A program made the position numbers and the translations under genes. A stretch of 64,000 bases of DNA. It comes from Dehalococcoidia bacterium UBA6627 (lineage in GTDB: Bacteria > Chloroflexota > Dehalococcoidia > UBA2979). Positions 36,988-45,274 of the stretch are shown in pieces. Positions within the stretch are counted from its first letter, which is position 1, and each line of letters opens with the position of its first letter. Location: contig DKLZ01000016.1 in assembly GCA_002455955.1 (NCBI GenBank), forward strand, positions 4,226-68,225, read 5' to 3'. Under the pieces are notes generated by a model. The model ran no database searches and was not told the DNA's origin. It saw only the letters and a program-made list of their open reading frames with translations.

Positions 36988-37071
36988 GCACTGCGTCGAT
37001 TCACTTTTCCCAAGGTGATATAGCAACATTAGTGGAGAGTGACTGAGGTTAGATAGTAAGGTATTGGTCCT

Positions 37072-37767
37072 ATGGTCACCCCAGAACCACAGTCACACGG
37101 CGAACTTCGCGAGCGATTCCATCAACAGCTCGCCGAACTTCAGGAAGCCCAGCTCGGCATCACTACGATGGTGGATCGAGCTATCCAGCAATCGCTTGAC
37201 TCACTGATCAACCGCGATGAAGCACTCGCACACGTTGTGATTGCGGAAGACAACTTAATAGACGAGGCTGCGTACGGACTTCAGAACCAATGTGTTGTCT
37301 TGCTCGCGCAGCAAGGACCGCTTGCCGGTGATCTTCGTCTCGTCGTGTCAGTGACTGCAATTGCTTCCGAGTTGGAGCGTATGGGCGACCATGCGGAAGG
37401 TATTGCCAAAATCGTAGTGATGATGCAAGGCGAACCCCTCATTAAGCCTCTGGTTGATATTCCTAAGATGGCCGAGAAGGCACGTAAGATGATGAATGAT
37501 TCGGTACAAGCGTTCATCAACAAGGATGTCGATAGCGCCTATGCCGTGAGTCGTGCTGACAATGAAGTCGATGATCTTTATTCAACTGTCTACCACGATC
37601 TTATTCAGGTGATGGTAGCTAACCCAAGTGCGATCGAGCCGGCTACTCACTTGTTGTGGGTCGCACACAACCTCGAACGAATTGCTGATCGAGCTACCAA
37701 CATTGCTGAGAGAGTGGTCTACACCGCTACTGGCGAGCTACCTCACATGGATACTTCTAACTACTAG
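37072..37767 (+). CDS. phoU: Phosphate transport/signalling regulator PhoU
   Basis: A 231-residue all-helical protein of two three-helix PhoU repeats. The metal-binding motif in repeat one is VVSVTAIASELERMGDHAEGIAKIV and in repeat two LLWVAHNLERIADRATNIAERVVYTATGE. PhoU represses phosphate uptake by the Pst system under phosphate sufficiency, usually with PhoR, which is absent here. It is downstream of the channel gene (84 bp) and separated from pstSCAB, which run on the other strand. Confidence 0.95.
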   Translation: MVTPEPQSHGELRERFHQQLAELQEAQLGITTMVDRAIQQSLDSLINRDEALAHVVIAEDNLIDEAAYGLQNQCVVLLAQQGPLAGDLRLVVSVTAIASELERMGDHAEGIAKIVVMMQGEPLIKPLVDIPKMAEKARKMMNDSVQAFINKDVDSAYAVSRADNEVDDLYSTVYHDLIQVMVANPSAIEPATHLLWVAHNLERIADRATNIAERVVYTATGELPHMDTSNY

Positions 37768-37950
37768 ACTTCGTTCCTACTGGAGTGCTTGTGAGGTAAC
37801 CATCGGTTATCTGTTCGCTACCTAATCTTCGATGCTTCTTCGCGGTGTAGTATCGTGCTCTTCGACTAGTACAGGTTACGTTTATTGAGCAGTGGTGAAA
37901 CTTTATCTGGCTTCATCTTGTTCGCAAACCACTGAAGGCAGGAGCTCTTG

Positions 37951-38736
37951 ATGTGCTTTTCATATCAATCGAAACCACCAATTGTACCGATTGCGGGTGC
38001 AGCAATTGACACCGAGGACGTGACGATTACAGCAAGCGATGGGAATTCCTTTGCTGCTTTTGTTGCTCGGGCAGAAATGCCGCTCGGACCAGCACTAGTC
38101 GTTATGCCCGATGTCCGAGGCTTGTTCCCGTTCTACGAAGAATTGGCAATGCGTTTTGCTGAATATGGGTACGACTCGATAGCTATGGACTACTTCGGCC
38201 GCACCAATGGTGCTGAAAAGCGCGACGCAGATTTCGAATGGAAAGAACCGATATTCCAAACCACATTCGATGGTGTCAAAGCGGACGTTGGAGCCTGTGT
38301 GAATTATTTGCGATTGGCATCTGATGACGAGGAACGCAAAGTTTTCACTGTGGGATTTTGTTACGGCGGTAGCTCCTCGTGGGCACAATCAGCGAATAGT
38401 CATGGTTTATCAGGTGCTATAGGTTTCTATGGGCATCCGACGCGGGAAGGGCCTCCACCGGGTGCACCAGCGACTATCGATCTCATTTCTCAATTCGAGG
38501 CTCCAATTCTTGGCTTGATGGCAGGAGCGGATCAAAACATTCCGCGGGCTGAGGTTGAGAAGTTTGAAATGGCGTTGGAAGCAGTTGAGCATCCTCATGA
38601 GATTTACACCTACGACGGTGCTCCACACTCATTCTTTGATCGTGGATTCGAGGAATATGCCGGCGAATCGACGGATGCTTGGAATCGAGTGCTTCGATTT
38701 ATAGAGCAGCATTCGACGGTGGAAGCAAGCATCTAA
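37951..38736 (+). CDS. Dienelactone hydrolase family protein
   Basis: A 261-residue alpha/beta hydrolase. The nucleophile is Cys in the elbow VGFCYGGSSSW, as in dienelactone hydrolases, and the catalytic His is in YDGAPHSFFDRG. The acid is probably in ILGLMAGADQNIPRAEVEKF. Upstream LVVMPDVRGLFPFYEELAMRFAEYGYDSIAMDYFGRT is typical. It may open lactone rings in aromatic breakdown or act as a general carboxylesterase. A TTG precedes the ATG at 37951 in frame; AGGAG favours the ATG. Confidence 0.9.
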   Translation: MCFSYQSKPPIVPIAGAAIDTEDVTITASDGNSFAAFVARAEMPLGPALVVMPDVRGLFPFYEELAMRFAEYGYDSIAMDYFGRTNGAEKRDADFEWKEPIFQTTFDGVKADVGACVNYLRLASDDEERKVFTVGFCYGGSSSWAQSANSHGLSGAIGFYGHPTREGPPPGAPATIDLISQFEAPILGLMAGADQNIPRAEVEKFEMALEAVEHPHEIYTYDGAPHSFFDRGFEEYAGESTDAWNRVLRFIEQHSTVEASI

Positions 38737-38774
38737 TTTCAGGGAACTTTTGTCACTAAGGGATAGGATTTCAG

Positions 38775-39683
38775 ATGCAATTCAGCGTTTGGCCAAATCA
38801 TCCAGGCGTATGGGAACCGCTACTAAACTTTGCTGACCATGTGGAACAGAGTGGTTGGGATGGTTTGTGGTTAGCCGATCACTTTATGCCGAACCAAGAA
38901 GATAATAGTGGGCCGACCGGAGAAGCTTGGACTGCTCTATCAGCGCTGGCTGCCAGAATCCCGCGTATTCGTTTGGGTACCATGGTCACTGGTAATACAT
39001 ATAGGCACCCAGCAGTGCTTGCCAAAATGGCAGCACAAGTCGATGTGATTAGTGATGGCAGACTAGTGCTTGGGATTGGCTCAGCCTGGCAGCAAAACGA
39101 GCACGAAGCTTACGGTATACCGTTTTATACAGTTGGTAGCCGTTTGCGGCGGCTCGAGGAGGCTGTACAAGTCATCCGAAGTTTGTTTACCAACGAGCGA
39201 ACGGATTTCAGTGGCAAGTTCTACCAAATTACCGACGCTCCACTAGCACCGAAACCGCTTCAACCTTACGGACCGCCGTTGTTAATCGGTGGTGGTGGTG
39301 AGAAAGTGACCATGCGGATAGCTGCTCAGTATGCGGATGAATGGAATGTCTGGGGAGATCCCGAGATATTGCGGCACAAGATCAGCGTGTTAGAACGACA
39401 CTGCGAAGATCTAGGACGCGATCCGGATCTAATTCGTAAGTCAGCCAATGCCATGATTCACATCACTGATGATCCAGCGGACGCTGAACGGATACGTGAG
39501 AAGAATCCGCGTTCGCTTTCCGGATCGGTCTCGGAGATTCAGGCATTGATACAGGAATACGCAGAAGCTGGTGTTGATGAGTTGGTTGTGCCGATTTTTC
39601 GATTGCGAGCCGATCGGAACGCGGATCGTGCGAAAGAAACAGCGGACCAATTCCAACGAGATATAGCTTCAGCGTTTAAGTAA
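38775..39683 (+). CDS. Luciferase-like (LLM class) F420/flavin-dependent oxidoreductase
   Basis: A 302-residue TIM barrel of the bacterial luciferase superfamily. Marks are SGWDGLWLADHFMPN, RIRLGTMVTGNTYRHPAVLAKMAAQVDVISDGRLVLGIGSAWQQNEHEAYGIPF, RLRRLEEAVQVIRSLF and PLLIGGGGEKVTMRIAAQYADEWNV. This wording is that of the F420-dependent LLM branch common in Actinobacteria and Chloroflexota. Substrate unknown. GGATAGGA precedes the ATG; 38 bp after the dienelactone hydrolase, so probably cotranscribed. Confidence 0.9.
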   Translation: MQFSVWPNHPGVWEPLLNFADHVEQSGWDGLWLADHFMPNQEDNSGPTGEAWTALSALAARIPRIRLGTMVTGNTYRHPAVLAKMAAQVDVISDGRLVLGIGSAWQQNEHEAYGIPFYTVGSRLRRLEEAVQVIRSLFTNERTDFSGKFYQITDAPLAPKPLQPYGPPLLIGGGGEKVTMRIAAQYADEWNVWGDPEILRHKISVLERHCEDLGRDPDLIRKSANAMIHITDDPADAERIREKNPRSLSGSVSEIQALIQEYAEAGVDELVVPIFRLRADRNADRAKETADQFQRDIASAFK

Positions 39684-39794
39684 GATATACCAGACTCACA
39701 CTGCTGTGTGGTGACTTGGATGACGAGGATCGATGTATTGTTCCGGTTGTGCGGATGTCTAGTCGATTACCTCACCGAGTGATTGTAGGTCGGC

Positions 39795-40256
39795 ATGGCT
39801 GAACTAATGGTCTCGAAGATCGAGAACAATCGTGAGTTGACTCTCGCCCTTAAGATCAGGCGCCTGGTTTTCATCGACGAGCAGGATGTCCCTGAAGCTG
39901 AGGAAATCGATCGTTTCGATGCTGTGCCGGCTGTCGTTAAAGACTGTATCCATGTGCTGGCATGGCTCGATTCTGAGCCGATTGCTACTGGTCGATTACT
40001 GATCGATGAGCCACCCTCTGAACTTGCACACATCGGTCGAGTCGCAGTGCTCGCGGAACATCGTGGTACTGGAGTTGGGCGTGCACTCATGACAGCGTTA
40101 CATGATGAAGCACGAAGTCTCGGTCGCCCCGGAACCACGCTTGCGGCACAGCTTCATGCTGTACCGTTCTACGAGCGTCTCGGCTATATAGCGCGAGGCG
40201 AGGTGTTTCTTGATGCAGGAATTGATCACCGGTGGATGGATCTTAATTTTCGGTAA
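39795..40256 (+). CDS. GNAT family N-acetyltransferase (ElaA/YjcF-like)
   Basis: A 153-residue single-domain acetyltransferase. The N-terminal LALKIRRLVFIDEQDVPEAEEIDRFD is the YjcF/ElaA-type start; motif A is HIGRVAVLAEHRGTGVGRALMTALHDEARSLGR, giving the acetyl-CoA-binding R-x-x-G-x-G; and the last block is VPFYERLGYIARGEVFLDAGIDHRWMDL. Acceptor unknown. ATG with TAGGTC upstream. Its 3' end is overlapped by a short antisense reading frame (see 40098-40349). Confidence 0.88.
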   Translation: MAELMVSKIENNRELTLALKIRRLVFIDEQDVPEAEEIDRFDAVPAVVKDCIHVLAWLDSEPIATGRLLIDEPPSELAHIGRVAVLAEHRGTGVGRALMTALHDEARSLGRPGTTLAAQLHAVPFYERLGYIARGEVFLDAGIDHRWMDLNFR

Positions 40257-40349
40257 CGCTTGCAAGACTTTAGGTGTCGCTGTGTCTGAACTCCCACCAC
40301 ACCCCGAAGCGACCAACAGGAACGTCAGCACAACTTCGCACTTCCTCAT
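40098..40349 (-). pseudogene. Possible remnant of a lipoprotein gene
   Basis: An 83-codon minus-strand frame whose first 20 residues form a convincing lipoprotein signal: MRKCEVVLTFLLVASGCGGSSD, with a basic start, a hydrophobic core and a lipobox ASGC followed by Gly-Gly-Ser-Ser-Asp as in the PstS of this window. The rest shows no recognisable domain and about 160 bases run antisense into the acetyltransferase gene. No Shine-Dalgarno is seen. This could be a real tiny lipoprotein or the 5' stub of a decayed gene. Confidence 0.3.
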
Positions 40350-40365
40350 GATTGGAGTCTGTCAT

Positions 40366-40380
40366 CCCCTCTGAAAGGGG
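40366..40380. terminator. Weak hairpin between convergent genes
   Basis: CCCCT and AGGGG form a five-base-pair G+C-rich stem with loop CTGAA. It lies between the 3' ends of the plus-strand acetyltransferase (40256) and the minus-strand acyl-CoA dehydrogenase (40402). There is no U tract in either direction, so it is at best a weak bidirectional terminator. Confidence 0.25.
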
Positions 40381-40401
40381 GTAGGGGCGACACCGGATCA
40401 C

Positions 40402-41550
40402 CTACCCGTAGAGACGACGCATTACGCGATATATGTTGTTGCGCTGTACTTCATTAGCGCCTTCGTATATGCGTTGTACTCGATGGTCACGGTAGATTCG
40501 TTCGATTGCTGATCCGCGTATGTAGCCGATGCCTCCATGCATTTGAAGTGATCGGTCGATTGTCTCTTCGGCAGCTTCCGTCACGAAGGTCTTACAGATT
40601 GATGCTTCTGACTCGATGTTCTCTCCAGCGTCAGACATGAGAGCGGTTCGGTATGTAATCGACTCTGCTGTGTAGAGAGAGATTTGCATATCAGCGAGAG
40701 TGTGTTGTGCCACTTGCTGGTCGCCCAGTGTGCCTCCGAAAAGTTCTCGTTGATGGGCATATTCCCATGCTAATTTCACTGCTTCCTTCGCCATTCCCAG
40801 TGATATCGCAGCTATTCCAATGCGTGATTGATTCAGTGTGCTAAGAGCATGTTGGAGTCCAGTGTTTTCGTCACCAATCAGTCGGTCACGGTCGATGCGA
40901 ACGTTGTCATACACAATTTCGGCAGTGTCCGAAGCACGGATACCCATCTTATCTTCGAGACGGACTATCTCTAAGCCTGGAGTGCCAGCGTCAATTACGA
41001 ATAACGAGATGCCTCGGCCGCGTTGCGCAGGATCGGTTTTCGCGAACGTGACAAAATATTCAGCGAGCTGGCCGTTGGAGATAAAGTTCTTCTGTCCATT
41101 GATGACGAAGTTATCCCCGTCAGCAAGTGCAGCAGTGGCCATTGCTGGAACATCACTACCAGCACCAGCTTCGGTGAGGCAGAAAGCGCCCACTCCTTTT
41201 CCCTGTGCCATCGGGGTCAGGAAGCGTTTCTTTTGTTCGTCGCTTCCTGCAACCGCGATCATGCGTGCGGCGAGCCCCGAAGATGCGGCAACGAGTACAG
41301 CTGTTGAGGCATGCGCTCGGGCGATCTCTTCCTGAACGATAGTGAAGCCAATCTCGCCCATCGCTGATCCGCCCCAACGTTCTTCGAACGGAGCCCCGAA
41401 ATATCCGAGTTGTCCGATTTTGTCGATTAAGCTGCGGTCGATTGCACCGGCCTCCTCCATCTCATCTACTCGAGGTCGCAGTTCCCGGGTAGCGAAATCT
41501 CGAACAGCGAGTCGAAGTGGATCGATATGCTCAGGGAGTTGTACGACCAT
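40402..41550 (-). CDS. Acyl-CoA dehydrogenase
   Basis: A 382-residue flavoenzyme. The N-terminal helical domain is followed by the signature FCLTEAGAGSDVPAMATAA and the middle beta domain NFVINGQKNFISNGQLAEYFVTFAKT; the C-terminal helices have LQMHGGIGYIRGSAIERIYRDHRVQRIYEGANEVQRNNI, where the Glu in YEGAN is the catalytic base of short-chain-type enzymes. FAD-binding ELFGGTLGDQQVAQHTLADM is visible. The frame runs to 41574, but ATG 41550 with AAGGAGCT is the start. It oxidises an acyl-CoA and passes electrons to ETF, probably the EtfAB encoded at 24433-26215. Confidence 0.93.
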   Translation of the reverse strand: MVVQLPEHIDPLRLAVRDFATRELRPRVDEMEEAGAIDRSLIDKIGQLGYFGAPFEERWGGSAMGEIGFTIVQEEIARAHASTAVLVAASSGLAARMIAVAGSDEQKKRFLTPMAQGKGVGAFCLTEAGAGSDVPAMATAALADGDNFVINGQKNFISNGQLAEYFVTFAKTDPAQRGRGISLFVIDAGTPGLEIVRLEDKMGIRASDTAEIVYDNVRIDRDRLIGDENTGLQHALSTLNQSRIGIAAISLGMAKEAVKLAWEYAHQRELFGGTLGDQQVAQHTLADMQISLYTAESITYRTALMSDAGENIESEASICKTFVTEAAEETIDRSLQMHGGIGYIRGSAIERIYRDHRVQRIYEGANEVQRNNIYRVMRRLYG

Positions 41551-41798
41551 TAAGAGCTCCTTAGGTTTCGACAAGATCAGGGAAAAAGTTATCTGCGAAT
41601 GTGTTTCATGTCACCCGATTCGATCGATAACACTATGTAATGGAGATATAAATCGCGGTCACTTGGTTCACGAGTTGAATAAATATTCCTACGCGATTAG
41701 TTGAATGCCACCTACTTTCGCCGTGCGATGCTTTGCTATCGTAAGGTAGAGATTCGATCGCCCTTTCCGATCGCTGATGATAAAGAGAGACAGTGATT

Positions 41799-43019
41799 AT
41801 GTTTAACAGGAACAACCAACTTGACGTCCTTGGAGCTCAAACTGCAGAAGAAGTAGACCACCCAACAGGTCCCGACGTCGGCGAACGCATGCCCGATATC
41901 ACTCTTCCAGATCAAACTGGCACGCTTGTCAATATCGAGGAGACTCGTGGAGATCGCCGAGCCTTAGTGGTGTTCCATCGCTCATTAGTTTGGTGACCAT
42001 TCTGTCGGTCGCAGCTCGTGCAGCTGCAAGAAAATCTGGATAAGTTCGAACAAGCCGGTATTTCTGTCTTTGCGATCTCTTATGACTCTGTCGAAGCGCA
42101 AGCCGATTTTGCAGAAAAGTTCGGAATCACTTATTCCCTCCTTTCAGATGTAAATAGCGACGCGATAGAAGCGACGGGGATTCTAAACGTACAGGCTGTA
42201 CCCGAGAAATCAGTTGGGCCCGGGCTTGCTGCATCGGAGCAGACGATTTTGAAGGTTACTCCCTTCAACACGGAAAAGGTCGAGGCGAACCTTGGCTCGT
42301 CGTTCTACGGTATTCCGTATCCGGGGTCATATCTCATTGGTACAGATGGCCGTGTGATCGAGAAGCTCTTTTATCGGCACTATCGCACCCGGCCATCAGC
42401 TGAGACTGTGCTTCGAAGTGGCTTTGGTGTGGACTTCGAAGTGCATGACAATCCTTCAGCTGAATCTAGCGGAAAGGGCGTGAACATCCGAGCTACGCTG
42501 GGGTCTAAATCAATGACGTACATGGAAGCATCGCTTCTTTATGTAGAAATCGATCTGGCTGATGGTCTTCATCTCTACGGATCGCCAGTACCCGATGGCT
42601 ATATAGCGACGACAGTCACTGTCACTGGTCCGGAATCCGTTGAGGTCGGACCAGCGCGGTACCCGGAAACTCGCCCTTTTGAAGTCACCGGCCTCGATGA
42701 ATCATTTCAAGTCTTTGATGGCGCACTAGAAATTGCGGTCCCCGTGTACTACGTGCAAGAAGACTTCGAACATCTTTTGCGTCGGTCACATTTCCTAGCT
42801 AGTGACCTAGAGGAGCCTAGTGCTGGGGTTGTGCGTCAACTCATCGCGCACGCCGAGGCAACACGTCCACCACCGGACACGTCTGTCGAGCTCGACGTGT
42901 CAGTTAAATATCAGGCATGTACAACTGATGCTTGTCTCATTCCTCAGGAGCAAAGTTTTAAAATGGACATCCCGATCGTGCGAGTCCAAGTCAACAATTC
43001 CACCAAACCCAAGGATTAG
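41799..43019 (+). CDS. Putative selenoprotein: redoxin (UxxC) plus DsbD-alpha-like domain, in-frame UGA at 41994-41996
   Basis: Standard calling splits this into 41793-41996 and 42018-43019, but both pieces share one frame across a single TGA. Read through, the protein has 406 residues. Residues about 25-200 are an AhpC/TSA-type redoxin (GERMPDITLPDQTG, RALVVFHRSLVW, then U66-P-F-C69, RSQLVQLQ, VFAISYDSVEAQADFAEKFGITYSLLSD). At position 66 relatives have Cys. Residues about 210-400 resemble the alpha domain of DsbD (VKYQACTTDACLIPQ). A hairpin at 42011-42027 fits a bacterial SECIS. No signal peptide. Alternative: a nonsense mutation. Start ATG 41799 with AGAGAGA upstream. Confidence 0.75.
42011..42027 (+). 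promoter_or_regulatory. Candidate bacterial SECIS hairpin
   Basis: GCAGCT pairs perfectly with AGCTGC around the loop CGTGC. The loop begins 20 bases after the UGA, and its second base is G. Bacterial SECIS elements lie in the coding region directly after the UGA, with an apical loop of a few bases that has a G among its first two, at about this distance. The element overlaps the codons for QLVQL. Confidence 0.5.
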
Positions 43020-43036
43020 AGAAGCCTCTAATTAAG

Positions 43037-43112
43037 TGGCACCCCCGGAAGGATTCGAACCTCCGACCGGCGGATTAGAAGTCCGCTGCTCTGTCCACTG
43101 AGCTACGGGGGC
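43037..43112 (-). tRNA. tRNA-Arg (anticodon TCT)
   Basis: A 76-nt cloverleaf on the minus strand. The acceptor arm GCCCCCG pairs with CGGGGGT (one G-U), the D arm starts TAGCTCAGTGGACAGAGCA, the anticodon loop is CTTCTAA with anticodon TCT, and the T arm has GGTTCGAATCC. The discriminator is G and CCA is encoded. It reads AGA codons. No flanking direct repeat or integrase suggests it serves as an attachment site. About 240 bp between this tRNA and the next gene show nothing else that I can support. Confidence 0.96.
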
Positions 43113-43351
43113 ACGCATTCATGGTAGTCAGCAATGCTGCTGTGTGGCGTTCTAACGTACCTGAATGTTGAGACTATCTCTCGTAAGTGGAGATTGATCG
43201 ATATCTTGCTTGGCTTAATCGCTTCTTAAATACTCTAAATTTGTTGACGAGATTATCATTTAACCATTGGCTATCTGACATGCTTCGTGTCGCGGACTGC
43301 TCGAATCGATCTGAGTATGAATTCTTCAATGATTACGAAAAAGAAGCCTAA

Positions 43352-44302
43352 TCAAGACTTCACGGGAGTTTCGGACGCTTCTTCCTTTCTGAACCAGTCA
43401 ATTGTCAAAGCGACTCCATCTTCAAACGATGTCTGCGGTTGCCAATTCCAAACGCGTTTCGCTTTTGTTGGTTCAAGTGATATCCGCTGGATGTCACCCG
43501 GTCGTGCTTCAGCGATTAAAATTGGCCGCTTATAACCAGTAAGGTCGGCGATTGTCTCGAACACGCGTGCTGTTGACACTTCGATACCGGTACTAATGTT
43601 GCAAATATCTGGTGGACCTTCAGCCGCGAGTAATATCGCATCAACAGTGTCGTCGATATATACGTAATCGCGACGTTGGTTACCGTCTCCGAAAAGAGTG
43701 ACAGGTTCGTCGCGGAGCATCGCGCGTGTCACTATCGCTATGACTCCAGCTTCAGCATTTGGATTCTGACCCGGTCCGTAGATATTCGATGGACGTAGGA
43801 TAGACACTTCGAGGTCAGTTTGTTGCGTGACTACTCCCAGGTAGATCTCTGCCGCTGCTTTCGAAGCGCCGTAGACCGACATCGGGGATACATGTGATGC
43901 CTCTTTGGCAGGTAATTCCTGAGGTGGCAATTCTCCATGAAGTGCTCCTCCCGTGGATATGAAGATCATGCGCCGACTGCCTGCTGCGGCAGCATTAAAG
44001 GCCAACTCCAGGGTTGCTAAAGCGTTAGTTTCGACGTCAGTGCGTGGGTCACGCATTGAGGCAGGAACTGATGCCTGAGCTGCTATGTGAAACACGAGCT
44101 CAGGACGGATCTCTTTGATTAATGTGTTAACGCGTTCACGATCACGTATGTCGAGTGTGACTTCTCGCACATTTCCATTGAAATCGCCCCTGGGCGAAGC
44201 GATATCGAGACCAGTAATCTCGTAGCCTTGTGTAGTAAGGCGACGGATGATGTGACCGGCAACAAAGCCGGAAGAACCGGTTACAAGTGCTCGAGGCGCC
44301 AC
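43352..44302 (-). CDS. NAD-dependent epimerase/dehydratase (extended SDR)
   Basis: A 316-residue nucleotide-sugar SDR. The cofactor motif is TGSSGFVAGHIIRRL, the DIRDRERVNTLIKE segment binds the adenine side, catalytic Tyr and Lys are in VYGASKAAAEIYL, and the SNIYGPGQNPNAEAGVI and RRDYVYIDDTVDAILLA segments are those of UDP-glucose 4-epimerase, GDP-mannose dehydratase and GDP-6-deoxy-mannose reductase relatives. GTG start with AAAGGAA. Alone on its strand. A role in cell-surface sugar synthesis is likely; the sugar is unknown. Confidence 0.88.
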   Translation of the reverse strand: MAPRALVTGSSGFVAGHIIRRLTTQGYEITGLDIASPRGDFNGNVREVTLDIRDRERVNTLIKEIRPELVFHIAAQASVPASMRDPRTDVETNALATLELAFNAAAAGSRRMIFISTGGALHGELPPQELPAKEASHVSPMSVYGASKAAAEIYLGVVTQQTDLEVSILRPSNIYGPGQNPNAEAGVIAIVTRAMLRDEPVTLFGDGNQRRDYVYIDDTVDAILLAAEGPPDICNISTGIEVSTARVFETIADLTGYKRPILIAEARPGDIQRISLEPTKAKRVWNWQPQTSFEDGVALTIDWFRKEEASETPVKS

Positions 44303-44394
44303 GGTTGTTCCTTTCGGATCACAGATGGTCTTTATTTATTAATCTTGCGATGAGGTGGTCATCTGGTCATTAATGTCTCCGCGTCTTCGAGATA

Positions 44395-44421
44395 GGAAAT
44401 CGACCCCAGAGGTCGATTTCC
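44395..44421. repeat. Perfect 11-bp inverted repeat in a divergent promoter region
   Basis: GGAAATCGACC and GGTCGATTTCC are exact reverse complements around the five-base spacer CCAGA. The element lies between the starts of the epimerase gene (44302, minus) and the SRAP gene (44524, plus), so it is not at any gene's 3' end, and it has no T tract. An operator for a dimeric regulator or a 5'-UTR hairpin are the simplest readings. Confidence 0.6.
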
Positions 44422-44523
44422 CAAACAATATAGTTTGAAAAGTTTTAGTGCTTGCTCCAGATATTAACGATTGATGCGTATTTAGAGCGAAGAGCTCGAG
44501 AACGAGACTGTAGACTGCTTCTC

Positions 44524-45231
44524 ATGTGCGGTCGTTTCACCCTTACCATCGAGAACTTCGAGCTGATTATGTCTTCGCTCGAAGTGAGCACTTCTGATAT
44601 CGAATCTTCTTGGAAGCCACGCTGGAATATTGCGCCAACGCAAGAGCATTTGATTCTCCACTCGATCAGTGGAGGCGAGGATCGTCAGCTCTCCAGGTCA
44701 AAGTGGGGATTGATCAGCGATCGGTATCGGAACCGTAGCACGACAGGTGTACAGATTAATGCGCGCGCAGAGTCACTAGAGGTTCTTTCCACCTATCAGG
44801 AAATGTTTCAAAAGGGGCGTTGTCTGATTCCGGCAGATGGATTCTATGAATGGTCGCGAGGGACAGGTTCGCGGCGACCATTCTGGTTTCATCGTCCGGA
44901 CTACCGAATGCTGTTGTTTGCGGGCCTTTTCACCAAGTTGAAAAGCACCAGTCAGTCTCTACCGGCGACTACCTTTGCAATCATAACTACACAGGCGAAC
45001 GGACCGATCAGCCGGATACACGATCGGATGCCAGCAATTATCAATGATCACGATGCGGATGATTGGCTCGCTCTCGGACAGTCCGCAGAACGTCTCCGTG
45101 ATCTGTTGCACCCGGCATCGCCGGATACGCTTCAAGCACGTGCCGTCTCTCGTCGAGTGAATGCGATCACGACTGAAGGACCGGACTGTCTTGCTGAAGT
45201 TGAAGAAGAAACGCAGGGGGCATTGTTCTGA
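44524..45231 (+). CDS. yedK: SRAP-domain protein (YedK/HMCES-like abasic-site shield)
   Basis: A 235-residue protein. The start must be the ATG at 44524, because processing exposes Cys2 in MCGRFTL, the residue that forms a thiazolidine link to abasic sites in single-stranded DNA. Other conserved parts are WNIAPTQEHLIL, NARAESL, RCLIPADGFYEW and TTQANGPISRIHDRMPAII, which contains the catalytic His. It protects or auto-releases from abasic sites. A longer frame to 44452 is open but would bury Cys2. No SOS-type operator is obvious, although an inverted repeat lies 103 bp upstream. Confidence 0.93.
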   Translation: MCGRFTLTIENFELIMSSLEVSTSDIESSWKPRWNIAPTQEHLILHSISGGEDRQLSRSKWGLISDRYRNRSTTGVQINARAESLEVLSTYQEMFQKGRCLIPADGFYEWSRGTGSRRPFWFHRPDYRMLLFAGLFTKLKSTSQSLPATTFAIITTQANGPISRIHDRMPAIINDHDADDWLALGQSAERLRDLLHPASPDTLQARAVSRRVNAITTEGPDCLAEVEEETQGALF

Positions 45232-45274
45232 TGGATGCCATCTTTGTGCGCAGTTGAGGTCATGGACTTACGTG

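Noticed and set aside
40838..41335. 165-codon open frame on the plus strand
   Set aside because: It lies wholly antisense to the well-supported acyl-CoA dehydrogenase and has no family-like sequence.
41793..41996. A separate 67-residue protein ending at the TGA, or a pseudogene
   Set aside because: The frame continues unbroken for 340 codons with matching redoxin motifs, and a hairpin follows; selenoprotein reading is simpler, though a mutation cannot be fully excluded.
43037..43112. tRNA-Arg as an integration site
   Set aside because: No integrase, no repeated tRNA 3' end and no change of gene type around it.
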